Positions 1 to 8,862 are shown, numbered from the stretch's first letter. The stretch: DNA of 33,259 nucleotides from an uncultured Porphyromonadaceae bacterium (GCA_947175695.1 CAMWNT010000015.1:1-33259), one strand, 5' to 3'. The notes: a model not told the origin generated them from the letters alone. Translations and numbers: made by a program.

Positions 1-415
1 TGAATACAGAGTTTAACAATTTCTTATTAACAGTTTTTAAGAGACACCAGTGTTTTGTTAGCAAGAATATTTGTAGCTCGGATCCACAAATTTAGGAAAT
101 ACTTCGTGAATATGCAAGCAAATAGCCGAAGTTATAATAAAACCCCGATCATTGACGTTAACTTAAGGAGCTATATATATGTAATGAACTATATAAGTAA
201 AATTATTTAAGAAACGGTTTAAATTTAACACGATTAAATAGAAGTCGTTCTTGAGAGAGGATCTTCCATCCACTCAAAGAGGATTCCCCGAGGGATTTGG
301 TCGAGTGTGTTTCTTCTATCCGGCCATAAGCTGACAGTATTGAGGTGTCTCGCTGCATATCGCGGATATCCGGCAGAAACTTATATAGGCTATATCTAAA
401 CCGAATATTATCTGA
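1..415. other. AT-rich non-coding leader region
   Basis: No convincing gene is seen here on either strand. The stretch is visibly richer in A and T than the coding DNA that follows, with runs such as TATATATATG and AATTATTTAAG between about 150 and 240. The only ORF in the track (316..504, minus) runs antisense into the next gene and resembles nothing known. A short imperfect hairpin (CACTC near 272 pairing with GAGTG near 303) is visible. No exact TAnnTTTG promoter box was found close to the start at 416, so the promoter of the barrel gene was not located. No tRNA or riboswitch pattern was recognised. Confidence 0.6.
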
Positions 416-2506
416 ATGAAAACCCTACTCGGTATAATAGCGGCGACTGTCGCATTTTCCACATCCCTCAGCGCCACGGCTGAAGAGATGTCGACTGACT
501 CCATACCCTCCTACAATCTTGATGAGATCGTCATTCAGGCACCCAAAGTGATCCGCAAGCCGGATATGGATGTATATCATCCCTCTGAAAGTGCGGTCGA
601 GCATTCACGCAACGGGCTCCAACTGATCAACAATCTAATGATACCGACACTCAGTGTCAACGATCCGCTCGGTTCGATCAAGGCGGCCGGCGAATCGGTG
701 CAGATCCGCATCAACGGTCGGGAAGCGACAATCGATCAGGTCCGTTCGTTACTCCCGGAGAGTATCAAGCGAGTGGAATGGATCGACAATCCCGGGCTTC
801 GTTACGGTGGCGCCAATTATGTGCTCAATATCATTGTGGCCAATCCTGACGCAGGTGGTTCGCTGATGACTATGGCGCAGCCTGCGCTCAATGTGGCATT
901 CGGATTCTACATGGCCGATCTTAAGCTTAACGTCGGCAAGTCGCAATGGGAGGTCGGCGGCAATTTCAAATTGACCAACAAAATTAAGGCCCACCGCCAA
1001 TATTCCGAGACATTCACATATGCCGACGGCTCCACACTGACCCGCGACGAAACTCCCCTCGGCGGCTCAATGGACAACACTCAATCGCGCGCATGGGCCT
1101 CCTACAGCTATATCAAACCCGACACGACTGTGTTTGTGGCCGAATTCATGCTTCAGCAGAGCATCACCGACAAATTCCTTTACAACGGAAGGCTATCGCT
1201 CAGCGACGGCTCCGACGACATACTGCTGACTGAATCCCACGGCACGCCGGGCACGACGCCGACGCTTTCCCTCTACTGGCAGCAGGAATTTGCGCGCCGA
1301 CAGACACTTGCCGTCAGTCTCAACGGATCCTACACCGCCGGAAGTTCATATTCCGACTATATCGAACAATCATCCGGTATCCCGGGATTGCTCCTGACAA
1401 ATATCCACACCGACATCCACGACCGCAACCAGGCATATGCCGTCGAGGCCGATTACATAAAAAACTGGAGCGGGAGCCGCCTGACCGCCGGAGTGTCATA
1501 TTCGACCAACCGCAACCGCTCGAGCTACGACAACCTCGCCGGAGCTGTGTTTCATCAGCGCCAAGACAAATTCTATCTATTCGCCGAATATTTTCGTCGA
1601 TTCGGCAAATGGACCGCGACCGCCGGAATGGGCGTGCAATACACCGACTTCCTCTTCCGCGAGACCAATCAAGGCAACCACTCCTGGAGTCCGCGCCCGC
1701 AGGCAACGATCACATACTCGCTCAATTCCAACCACAACTTCAGGCTCAACTTCACATCATGGCAATCCACTCCATCGCTGGCCGAAACCAACATCGTGCC
1801 CCAGCAGATCGACGGATTCCAATGGCGTGTCGGCAATCAGAATCTAAAGACAGCCGATTCATATATGCTGACCTTCCGCTATGGCTTCAATCTCCCGAGA
1901 GTCAGCGGCTCGTTCGGAATCAGGGCCTTCACATCGCCCAACGCCATAACCCCGGTGATTTACTGGGACTCCGACCGCCTGATCAGCGGTTATGAAAACA
2001 GTCAGGGACTGCAAAATATCTCCTTCTTTCTCGCTCCGCAGATAGAGATCATCCCCGATTGGCTCATCGCCTCCGGCTACATTCAATTCCGACGCGAGCG
2101 AATGCGCGGAAGCGGCTACAAACTCTTCAACAGCGACTGGAGCGGCAACGCCGAGATCAAACTGTCGCACTGGGGATTCGTGCTCAGCGCACAATATAAT
2201 CGGGCCGAGCGCGATCTCTGGGGTGAAAAAATCAGCTGGGGAGAGGATATCAATATCATCGACTTGAGCTATTACTGGAAAACGTGGCAATTCGGAGCCG
2301 GAGTCATAATGCCCTTCGGCAACTACGACCAGGGAAGTAAATCGCTAAGCAAATACAACCGCAACGAGCAGCACATGCGCATCTCGATGCGCATGCCCTA
2401 CATCTGCATAGCCTATAATCTGCAATGGGGACGCCAGAAACGCGGCGCTGTCAAACTCGTCGACATTGATGCCTCCACCGACCGATCGACAGCCGGCGGG
2501 CGCTAA
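416..2506 (+). CDS. TonB-dependent receptor-like outer membrane beta-barrel protein
   Basis: This is a predicted outer-membrane barrel of 696 residues. Residues 1-22 form a signal peptide ending near SATA-EE. A plug-like segment follows (about 30-145, including NLDEIVIQAP and VQIRINGREATIDQVRSLLPESI), which matches the plug of Bacteroidetes TonB receptors of the OMP_b-brl_3 type. The remainder alternates aromatic and polar residues in many amphipathic strands, as expected for a barrel. It lacks the N-terminal carboxypeptidase-regulatory-like domain common in SusC-type receptors and is shorter than those (about 1000 residues). The substrate cannot be read from sequence, and no SusD partner is adjacent. 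The start at 416 is chosen because it directly yields the signal peptide. The next plus-strand gene has its own promoter, so this one may be monocistronic. Confidence 0.8.
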   Translation: MKTLLGIIAATVAFSTSLSATAEEMSTDSIPSYNLDEIVIQAPKVIRKPDMDVYHPSESAVEHSRNGLQLINNLMIPTLSVNDPLGSIKAAGESVQIRINGREATIDQVRSLLPESIKRVEWIDNPGLRYGGANYVLNIIVANPDAGGSLMTMAQPALNVAFGFYMADLKLNVGKSQWEVGGNFKLTNKIKAHRQYSETFTYADGSTLTRDETPLGGSMDNTQSRAWASYSYIKPDTTVFVAEFMLQQSITDKFLYNGRLSLSDGSDDILLTESHGTPGTTPTLSLYWQQEFARRQTLAVSLNGSYTAGSSYSDYIEQSSGIPGLLLTNIHTDIHDRNQAYAVEADYIKNWSGSRLTAGVSYSTNRNRSSYDNLAGAVFHQRQDKFYLFAEYFRRFGKWTATAGMGVQYTDFLFRETNQGNHSWSPRPQATITYSLNSNHNFRLNFTSWQSTPSLAETNIVPQQIDGFQWRVGNQNLKTADSYMLTFRYGFNLPRVSGSFGIRAFTSPNAITPVIYWDSDRLISGYENSQGLQNISFFLAPQIEIIPDWLIASGYIQFRRERMRGSGYKLFNSDWSGNAEIKLSHWGFVLSAQYNRAERDLWGEKISWGEDINIIDLSYYWKTWQFGAGVIMPFGNYDQGSKSLSKYNRNEQHMRISMRMPYICIAYNLQWGRQKRGAVKLVDIDASTDRSTAGGR

Positions 2507-2560
2507 TATCCTCGCCCCCTGCAACAATATTTTTTTGAAGAAAGGGGGATAACTCCGATT

Positions 2561-2590
2561 TTGCCATAAGAGATAAATTTCGTAATTTTG
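2561..2590 (+). promoter_or_regulatory. Bacteroidetes-type promoter of the LysM gene
   Basis: TTG at 2561-2563 is followed after 19 bases by TAATTTTG (2583-2590). This fits the Bacteroidetes primary sigma consensus TTG-N19-TAnnTTTG. It predicts a transcript start near 2597 and a leader of roughly 95 bases. That excludes the ATG at 2595 used by the ORF track and supports the start at 2694. Confidence 0.75.
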
Positions 2591-2693
2591 TAGAATGTAT
2601 GGCCCAAGCGGGCGGCCGCCGGCGCCGGCAACTGCCGTTGCCGCTCTGTCAAGTCGCGACGCTTGCGCCTCTCACTTGCATTATCGGCAGGAT

Positions 2694-4772
2694 ATGAATA
2701 TATTGACAAAGACATTTATCTCAATTGCGGCAGTCGCCGGATTGGGCGGACTCGCAATAGCTCAGACGCAACTTCCCAAGGTCAAAATCATGGGGAAGAG
2801 CTTCTATTACTATGAATCAAAAAAAGGGGAATCGCTTTCCGACATTGCCGACAAATTCGGATGGGATCCCGCTTTGCTTGAAGCCACCAACCGCGATGTG
2901 ACTTCCCGACTCGATCCCGGCACTCTTCTCTACTATCCGGTAGGGAAGGAAAGCCGCACGGCGCAGAACTCGAATTCCGACGGGAGTGTGGCGGTCGCTT
3001 CATCGCGCATAACCCACATAGTCAAGTCGGGCGAAACGGCTTATGGAATTGCCAAACTCTACAACGTGCCCCTCGAATCGCTCTACGTCCTCAACCCGGG
3101 CATCGAGACGTCGGGCATAAAAAAGGGAATGACTCTGGCGATCGATACATCCGAACGCGGTGTGGTGTCGGATTCGCAAGCCGCCGACGAGACAGCCGCC
3201 GACGCATCGGCCGACGACACGCCGACGGTAGATTATGTCTATCACACTGTCGGCGACGGCGAGAGCCTCTACGGCATTTCCAAGGCCTACAACACAACTG
3301 TAGAAGATCTCTTCAAGCTTAATCCCGGTCTGCGTTCCGGTGCTCCGGCCGAAGGAGAAGTGATCCGTGTGCTCGCCGACACCGATAAATCCGAGCGTCG
3401 CAAAGAGACTGTCGAAGTAAGTCATGTCGAATCCCTGTCGGCCTACAAAGTCAAGCGCGGCGACTCCTGGGAATCGATAGCCTTGACATATGCCGTGCCG
3501 GTCGAAGCTCTCCGCGATGCCAATCCCGGAATCGACCGCATAAGGAAAGGTGATGTGTTGCGTATCCCGGTGATCACGACCATCAACGTCGAGCAGGAAT
3601 ACACAACCGAAGATCCGCGTCAGCGCCATGAAGAGGGTATCGGCGAGATCTACAATGAAGTGCATTCGCTCGGTGCGACCGCCACGGCCGATTCCCTCGG
3701 TAGTGAAAAATCCCAACGCGTTGATATCGGTGTCGCCGTAGTGTTGACCGACATCGGCAACACCGTCGACGAAAAACGTAATAAGACCAACAAAGAGATG
3801 GAATTCTCACGCGGAGCACTGACGGCTGTCGACGCGTTGAAATCGCATGCCTGCCATACACGCCTGACAATCATCGACGGCTCGATCAGTCAGGACAGTG
3901 TGACAATGGCTCTCGACGCGTTCCGTCCGCAGATGATCGTGACGACCTCCGACCGATCTATCCCCGCCTATCTCGTTGACTATGCCGCCGACAACAAATC
4001 GATGGTCATCAACTCCTTCGATGCCAAAGACGAGACGTATATCGACAATCCGCACGTGCTCCAATATCTCGTGCCGACCTCATACATGAACTCCGAAGTG
4101 ACCGATTATATGAAATCGGCCTTTGACGGCTACAAGCTCATTATCGCCGGTTCGCCCGAATCGTCTGACGCTCTCGGTGCGAGTGTGATTCAGGCGTTCG
4201 CCGGCAGTGGCGACGGGGTAGAGGAGGTTGAGATCACCGGACTGGCCGATCTTGAACTCAACGCCGAACATGGCAAATATCTAATCTACGGCACCCCGAC
4301 CAATCAGAAAGATGTAAAGAATCTTCTTGAGCAGGTGTCGGCTCTCCGTCAGCGCAACATGATGAGCGACATCCGCGTCATGGGTCGTCCGAACTGGATC
4401 CCCTACGCAACGGCACTCAAGGATCTCTTCGGCGAGAACTACGTCTACATCCCCTCGCGCTTCTACTTTGATCCCGACGATCCGTCGACCAAAGAGTTTA
4501 TCAGCCACTACGAGTCGCTGTTCAACGTTCGCCCGATGAAAGCCTCGCCCGTCTACTGCGCCACATCGTATGATATCATCACCTACTTTGTGCCCAATCT
4601 GGCTGCGAACGCCGGCGATTTCAACGGCTCCTTCACGTCATGGCCGACAATACAGTCGCCGATCGATCTGACGCGCGTCAGCAACTGGGGTGGCATCGTC
4701 AACCGCGGAGTCTATATCATCACCTTCTCACCCTCCGGCATCTCCGACCGCATCAGTCTGCCGCAAGAATGA
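2694..4772 (+). CDS. LysM-repeat periplasmic protein with C-terminal periplasmic-binding-like domain
   Basis: The protein has 692 residues from the chosen start. A signal peptide (1-23, ending AIAQ) leads into four LysM-like modules at about 36-83, 107-151, 182-227 and 250-293. Each has the typical G-E/D-S...I...Y/F...N pattern (for example KSGETAYGIAKLYNVPLESL). LysM modules bind glycan chains of peptidoglycan. From about 343 to the end the protein resembles the type 1 periplasmic-binding fold (IGVAVVLTD, then alternating strand and helix), as in Bacteroidetes LysM proteins annotated with an ABC-substrate-binding-like domain. The ligand is unknown and no permease genes are adjacent. The ATG at 2694 is preferred over 2595 because it begins the signal peptide and lies about 100 bases downstream of a strong promoter. 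The function is probably cell-wall-anchored sensing or binding, which is inference. Confidence 0.85.
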   Translation: MNILTKTFISIAAVAGLGGLAIAQTQLPKVKIMGKSFYYYESKKGESLSDIADKFGWDPALLEATNRDVTSRLDPGTLLYYPVGKESRTAQNSNSDGSVAVASSRITHIVKSGETAYGIAKLYNVPLESLYVLNPGIETSGIKKGMTLAIDTSERGVVSDSQAADETAADASADDTPTVDYVYHTVGDGESLYGISKAYNTTVEDLFKLNPGLRSGAPAEGEVIRVLADTDKSERRKETVEVSHVESLSAYKVKRGDSWESIALTYAVPVEALRDANPGIDRIRKGDVLRIPVITTINVEQEYTTEDPRQRHEEGIGEIYNEVHSLGATATADSLGSEKSQRVDIGVAVVLTDIGNTVDEKRNKTNKEMEFSRGALTAVDALKSHACHTRLTIIDGSISQDSVTMALDAFRPQMIVTTSDRSIPAYLVDYAADNKSMVINSFDAKDETYIDNPHVLQYLVPTSYMNSEVTDYMKSAFDGYKLIIAGSPESSDALGASVIQAFAGSGDGVEEVEITGLADLELNAEHGKYLIYGTPTNQKDVKNLLEQVSALRQRNMMSDIRVMGRPNWIPYATALKDLFGENYVYIPSRFYFDPDDPSTKEFISHYESLFNVRPMKASPVYCATSYDIITYFVPNLAANAGDFNGSFTSWPTIQSPIDLTRVSNWGGIVNRGVYIITFSPSGISDRISLPQE

Positions 4773-4798
4773 GACGCCGATGGCGTTAAAGACTTAAA

Positions 4799-4837
4799 GG
4801 CCGCGCTTCCTCGAAATGAAGAAGCGCGGCCTTTTTT
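4799..4837 (+). terminator. Rho-independent terminator after the LysM gene
   Basis: GGCCGCGCTTC (4799-4809) pairs perfectly with GAAGCGCGGCC (4821-4831) around an 11-base loop, and six T residues follow (4832-4837). It lies 27 bases past the LysM stop codon and separates that gene from the convergent PorT-like gene. Confidence 0.93.
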
Positions 4838-4861
4838 AGGTTTTAGGTTTTAGGCTTTAGT
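4834..4861. repeat. Short TTTTAGG tandem repeat
   Basis: Three perfect copies of TTTTAGG (4834-4840, 4841-4847, 4848-4854) and a degenerate fourth (CTTTAGT) directly follow the terminator, partly overlapping its T-tract. They sit in the gap between two convergent genes. Confidence 0.8.
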
Positions 4862-4869
4862 ATTTGGGG

Positions 4870-5553
4870 TTATTTTACTCGGAGCCAATAGCCGAGAGTG
4901 AATTCAAGATTCATCGAATTTGATGCGTTGAAGTAGTCTTTGCGGGCCGAGGAGAAAAGATTGCCAAGGCCGTAATAGAATCTGACTTCGAGCGAGAGCG
5001 AATTGCGACGGTTGATGTTGAATTCCCCGCCGAGTCCGGCGCATATGCCGTAATCGACGCGCTGCTTAACGGGCTCGGTGTATTGCGCCGTCGTGTGATA
5101 TTGGTCGAAGCCGGGGATAGAGCCGGTGTTGAGTATGTCGAAATTGGATTTGTAGGAATCCGATATCCGCAACCCGATTTCCGGGCCGGCGTTGACAAAA
5201 AACTTGCCGCGTCGACCGAAATATATATGTGCCATCACCGGCAGCATGATATAATCCATCCTTCGGGAATAAGAGAACGGCGTATCCTCGAAATTCTCTT
5301 TCCAGCCACGCTGCACATAGTTGAGCTCAGTGATCAATCCGAAATGATTCTCTTCAATATATCTGAATGTCACGCCGGCGATCGCCCCCGGCTGAAACGA
5401 CTGCTTGACCGAGGGATTAAAGAACATTCTCGACAAATCGGCGCCCCCCTTGACGCCGATTGCTACATTCGACTCATAGTGGGTCTGGCAATTAGCCTTA
5501 AGAGGCATGACGACGGCAAGTAACGCCGCCGCGAGCGAAAGATAAAACTTCAC
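4870..5553 (-). CDS. PorT-family outer membrane beta-barrel protein
   Basis: This is a 227-residue protein with a signal peptide (1-22, ending ANCQ) and a small beta-barrel of the PorT/OmpA-like type found throughout Bacteroidetes. Typical strand sequences are IGVKGGADLSRMFF near the N-terminus, FVNAGPEIGLRIS in the middle and LEFTLGYWLRV at the C-terminus, ending in a short basic tail. The start codon is GTG (plus-strand CAC at 5551-5553); it places the hydrophobic signal peptide at the N-terminus. The gene lies 28 bases downstream of cdsA on the same strand, so co-transcription is likely. It could be a housekeeping barrel or an accessory of type IX secretion; the sequence alone does not decide between them. 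Confidence 0.8.
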   Translation of the reverse strand: MKFYLSLAAALLAVVMPLKANCQTHYESNVAIGVKGGADLSRMFFNPSVKQSFQPGAIAGVTFRYIEENHFGLITELNYVQRGWKENFEDTPFSYSRRMDYIMLPVMAHIYFGRRGKFFVNAGPEIGLRISDSYKSNFDILNTGSIPGFDQYHTTAQYTEPVKQRVDYGICAGLGGEFNINRRNSLSLEVRFYYGLGNLFSSARKDYFNASNSMNLEFTLGYWLRVK

Positions 5554-5581
5554 CGGATTAGGATTTTTGAAATTGATTCAA

Positions 5582-6457
5582 TCAGATTGCGATATCGGTC
5601 AAACCATACGCGTTGAGCACTTCAACCACCACCATCGCATAGAAAGCCAGATAGACGGCTACAGCGGGTATCGCCATCAGCAAGCTGTCGATGCGGTCGA
5701 GGATGCCGCCGTGGCCCGGGATGAGATTGCCCGAATCTTTGATCTGCAGATTGCGCTTGATTACTGATTCAAAGAGGTCGCCAAAAGTCGAAGCCACACT
5801 GATGATCACTCCGGCGATGGTCCAGAATATAAGTTTATTGCCGATATACTCCGCCGAAAGCGGCGAGTCAAGCCAGCCGATAAGAGCGCCGGTGGCGGCT
5901 GAGCATATCAGACCTCCCCAGAAGCCCTCCCACGACTTCTTGGGAGATACTCTCGGAAAGAGCTTATGCTTGCCAAGAGTCGAGCCGAAGATAAAGGCTC
6001 CCGTATCGTTGACCCATATGATAATGAATATCGAAAGTATGGGCATACAAGTCGCCGCGATGTCCTGTGCAAAATACGCGAACGCTGTCATCAGTGCCAT
6101 CGGAACGCCTATATACACCTGCGCAGCCATATCGACTGCAAACCGTTTCTCGGGATGTTCATGATGGTCGTAGATCGCAATGATCATGCGGAGCATAAGC
6201 CAGAGAATCCAGAAGAAGATAGGGTAGACGTAGACACTAAGCGACAGCAGTGCCCCGCCAAGCGCATTGAAAGCCGACATGGCGGTGTCGTCGCTTTGGC
6301 GCCCGAAGCGCATCTTGCGAAACTCCGCGATGCCGAGTGTGGCGAAAAGGATCGCCAGCAACGACACTCCGAGTTCGCCCGCCCAGCAGGCTAAGACGAT
6401 TATCAATATATATACGCAACCCGAGGCTGCGCGAATGGAGGTAGATTTGAAATCCAT
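5582..6457 (-). CDS. cdsA: Phosphatidate cytidylyltransferase
   Basis: CdsA makes CDP-diacylglycerol from phosphatidate and CTP at the inner membrane, the branch point for phosphatidylethanolamine and anionic lipids. The 291-residue protein has several hydrophobic segments (about 12-45, 65-95, 115-150, 185-225). It carries the full family signature at 231-257, from SVIKRNLQIKD to PGHGGILDRID. The SPKKSWEGFWGG motif at 171-182 is also typical. The ATG at 6457 begins directly before the first membrane segment. It lies downstream of lpxA, separated by a strong hairpin, and upstream of the PorT-like gene. The identification is secure. Confidence 0.96.
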   Translation of the reverse strand: MDFKSTSIRAASGCVYILIIVLACWAGELGVSLLAILFATLGIAEFRKMRFGRQSDDTAMSAFNALGGALLSLSVYVYPIFFWILWLMLRMIIAIYDHHEHPEKRFAVDMAAQVYIGVPMALMTAFAYFAQDIAATCMPILSIFIIIWVNDTGAFIFGSTLGKHKLFPRVSPKKSWEGFWGGLICSAATGALIGWLDSPLSAEYIGNKLIFWTIAGVIISVASTFGDLFESVIKRNLQIKDSGNLIPGHGGILDRIDSLLMAIPAVAVYLAFYAMVVVEVLNAYGLTDIAI

Positions 6458-6485
6458 TATCTTCGAAATGGTTTAATGTAATGTT

Positions 6486-6528
6486 CGGGGAATGGCGGGA
6501 GTTGGAGAATCGCTCCCGTCATTCCCCG
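6486..6528 (-). terminator. Strong intergenic hairpin between lpxA and cdsA
   Basis: A 16-bp stem (6486-6501 with 6513-6528) contains a single G-U pair and an 11-base loop. It lies past the lpxA stop and 28 bases before the cdsA start codon. No T-run follows on the minus strand (AACATTACATTAAACC). It may be a partial terminator or an RNA-stabilising processing site rather than a classic Rho-independent terminator. Confidence 0.65.
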
Positions 6529-6587
6529 GCATATTTGTAATAAATTGTCGGGCCTTGGCCGGGCGGCTTCGGCCGGAGGGTGTGGGA

Positions 6588-7382
6588 TCAGTCTTCGAGT
6601 CCTTTCGGGAGAGCTGCGAGATTCAGCTTATGATCTTGCATAAACTTGATGATCTCGCTCTTCTCCGGGCTGTCGGGCACATCGGCCTTGATTCTGCGCA
6701 GAGCGTTGAAAGCCGAAGTATTTGAGTGATACACGTGGCGATAGGCACTCGCGATATCATCAATAGTCTGTTCGCTTTTATTGCATTTGCGCAACACAAA
6801 AGAATTGACTCCTTTATATTCGATCGGGTTGTGGGCCATGATTGTGAAGGGGGGCACATGATTGTTGACGCGGCATCCGCCCTTGATCAGGCAATAGTCG
6901 GCCACATCGCAGCCCTCATGCACAAGCGCGTTGCTGCTCAGGATCGTATAGTTGCCGATGTGGATATCGCCGGCGATCTTCACAGCATTGCCGAGCACAC
7001 AATAGTCGCCGATCGAAGAGTCATGGCCGATATGAGTCTGGGCCATGATGAAAGAGTTGTTGCCGATTCTGGTGGCGCCACCCTTCCGGATCGAGCGATT
7101 GATGATGACATGTTCGCGGACGACATTCTTATTGCCGATCACTACGAGACCCTCTTCGCCGTTCCAGCGGAAATCCTGAGGCTCGGCGGCGATGATTGCT
7201 CCCTCATAGATATGGCAGTCGCTGCCGATCCGGGCGCCGGAATGAATGACGGCGTTGGGGCGGATATGGCAGTTGTCGCCGATTTCGACATTCCCCTCGA
7301 TGAATACGAAAGGATCAATTGTGATGTTGTCGCCGAGTTTCGCCTCGGGATCCACATAAGCGAGCTTACTGATTTTGTTCAT
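6588..7382 (-). CDS. lpxA: Acyl-[ACP]--UDP-N-acetylglucosamine O-acyltransferase
   Basis: LpxA performs the first step of lipid A synthesis, moving a hydroxyacyl chain from acyl carrier protein to the 3-OH of UDP-GlcNAc in the cytoplasm. The 264-residue length is usual for the family. Residues 10-190 are hexapeptide repeats forming a left-handed beta helix (IGDNCHI, IGSDCHI, IGNNSFI). THIGHD at 116-121 aligns with the segment containing the catalytic His of E. coli LpxA, and VHEG near 155 also matches. The start at 7382 (MNKISKLAYVDP) is preferred to 7415 because the latter lies inside a hairpin. Bacteroidetes often carry an LpxA near the LpxC/FabZ fusion; this copy stands alone beside cdsA, so it could be a paralogue. 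Confidence 0.85.
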   Translation of the reverse strand: MNKISKLAYVDPEAKLGDNITIDPFVFIEGNVEIGDNCHIRPNAVIHSGARIGSDCHIYEGAIIAAEPQDFRWNGEEGLVVIGNKNVVREHVIINRSIRKGGATRIGNNSFIMAQTHIGHDSSIGDYCVLGNAVKIAGDIHIGNYTILSSNALVHEGCDVADYCLIKGGCRVNNHVPPFTIMAHNPIEYKGVNSFVLRKCNKSEQTIDDIASAYRHVYHSNTSAFNALRRIKADVPDSPEKSEIIKFMQDHKLNLAALPKGLED

Positions 7383-7400
7383 GGCAAAATGGATTTGGTA

Positions 7401-7439
7401 GATGGCCGGAATCACGCCCGGGGGGTGATCCCGGCTATC
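7401..7439 (-). terminator. Hairpin after the RND efflux operon
   Basis: GATGGCCGGAATCAC (7401-7415) pairs with GTGATCCCGGCTATC (7425-7439), with one mismatch and one G-U pair. It starts about 16 bases past the outer-membrane-factor stop and ends before the lpxA start. No T-run follows. It probably marks the end of the efflux operon. Confidence 0.6.
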
Positions 7440-7455
7440 TAAAGGTTATGAGTAA

Positions 7456-8862
7456 TTATCGACCGCCGCCGACAGCTTGATACATGTCGATGACTGCAGT
7501 CACCCGATTGTGCCAGCAACCGAGGCTCGTCAGTTGCGCCTGGAGGAGCGCCGAGCGAGCGGTCAGCACTTCGAGATATGTTGTCGACTGATTGAATGTG
7601 AGGAGCTCCTGAGTGTATTCCACCGACTTCTCGAGGCTCTGCACCTGCAGCTCGACCATCTTCTGCTTCTCCGCATTCTTCGCATAGGATGTCATCGCAT
7701 CGCTGACTTCGGCGGCTGCATTGAGCACACTATACTGGAAATTGTTGAGAGCGATCTGCTGATTGGCTTTCGCCGCTTCGAGAGTCGCGATATTCTGGCC
7801 GCGCGAGAAGATCGGAGCCACGAGCGAGCCCGCCAACTGCACAAACCACTTCGCGGGGTTCGACACCACGCTTCCGAGAAGATTCGTCAGTCCTCCCTGA
7901 GCCGAGATTGTCAGCGACGGATAGAAGTTGGCGCGTGCGGAATTGGTAGCATAATATGCCACTGCGAAATTGCGTTCGGCGGCCGCCACATCCGGACGTG
8001 CCGCGAGATAGCTCAGAGGCACACCCTCGACGAGCGCCTGCGGGATGTCGAAATCAAGATTCGATGTCACTTCCCAATGCTGAGGATATGTGTTGAGAAG
8101 GAGCGAGAGAGTGTTCTGAGCCACATCGATCTGCTCCTCGATGTCGGGAATGGAAGCCTGGATGCTATAATAGTTGGCTTCGCTCTGCACGACTGCGGCC
8201 GCATTGACCATGCCTGCCTCCTTCATAAGCTTCATCGACTCCACCTGATCCTTCCAGATTTCGGCTGTGCGGCGGGTGAGGTCGAGTTGCTGATTGAGCA
8301 GAACGAGAGTGTAATAGTTCGATGCGACGCCGCATACAATCTGCGACCGTGCGGCAGCGGCATAGTCATTGGCCATATCCACACCGGCCTGTGCGCCACG
8401 TTTGGCGTTGAGGAGTTTGCCGAATGCGTCGATCTCCCAAGATAAAGCGGCCGGGATAGTATAGCTCCAGTTCATATGGCTTCCGCCATACGAACTGGTT
8501 CCGCCGTTGGGCGAAATAGTCAGCGAGGGGAAATAGCTGAGCTTCGCGCCCTTCAGTTTTGCCTTTGCCACATCGATGTTGAGCACCGCGTTTTTCAGAT
8601 CGGTGTTGTTGTCGAGGGCAGTCTGAATCAGAGCCTGCAGTTCCGGATCGCGAAACACATCCTTCCATCCCAGATAGGGGAGCGACGTGGAATCCACGGG
8701 AGCTTCGAGCGCCTTCCGATAGTCGTTGATGACGGCGTTGTCGTCAGGCATCTCATATTTTTTATATATGTTGCAGCTTGAAAGTCCGGCGACCATAAAG
8801 AGCAGGACGGCTGCTGAAAAAAGATTCGTCTTATTCATCTTTGAAGTCTGGATGAGGGTCAT
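7456..8862 (-). CDS. RND efflux outer membrane factor lipoprotein (TolC/OprM/NodT family)
   Basis: This is the outer-membrane channel of the tripartite pump encoded upstream. From 8862 the protein has 468 residues. A lipoprotein signal peptide ends at the lipobox LSSC, and two OEP repeats follow, visible as the duplicated motifs SLTISPNGG and SLTISAQGG. An N-terminal segment around YLGWKDVFRDPELQALI is typical of NodT-type factors. The ATG at 8862 overlaps the pump stop codon (ATGA), which suggests translational coupling. An internal ATG at 8838 (MNKTNLFSAAV) gives a more compact signal peptide and is the alternative start. The ORF-track start at 8922 would run deep into the pump gene and is rejected. 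Confidence 0.9.
   Translation of the reverse strand: MTLIQTSKMNKTNLFSAAVLLFMVAGLSSCNIYKKYEMPDDNAVINDYRKALEAPVDSTSLPYLGWKDVFRDPELQALIQTALDNNTDLKNAVLNIDVAKAKLKGAKLSYFPSLTISPNGGTSSYGGSHMNWSYTIPAALSWEIDAFGKLLNAKRGAQAGVDMANDYAAAARSQIVCGVASNYYTLVLLNQQLDLTRRTAEIWKDQVESMKLMKEAGMVNAAAVVQSEANYYSIQASIPDIEEQIDVAQNTLSLLLNTYPQHWEVTSNLDFDIPQALVEGVPLSYLAARPDVAAAERNFAVAYYATNSARANFYPSLTISAQGGLTNLLGSVVSNPAKWFVQLAGSLVAPIFSRGQNIATLEAAKANQQIALNNFQYSVLNAAAEVSDAMTSYAKNAEKQKMVELQVQSLEKSVEYTQELLTFNQSTTYLEVLTARSALLQAQLTSLGCWHNRVTAVIDMYQAVGGGR

Noticed and set aside
316-504. 62-residue minus-strand ORF at the left edge
   Set aside because: It runs antisense over the start of the barrel gene, has no recognisable domain and has no promoter.
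3000-3716. 238-residue minus-strand ORF
   Set aside because: It lies wholly antisense to the LysM gene; the frame is open because of the codon bias of that gene.
7477-8445. 322-residue plus-strand ORF
   Set aside because: It is an antisense shadow of the efflux outer-membrane factor, rich in His, Arg and Cys with no domain.
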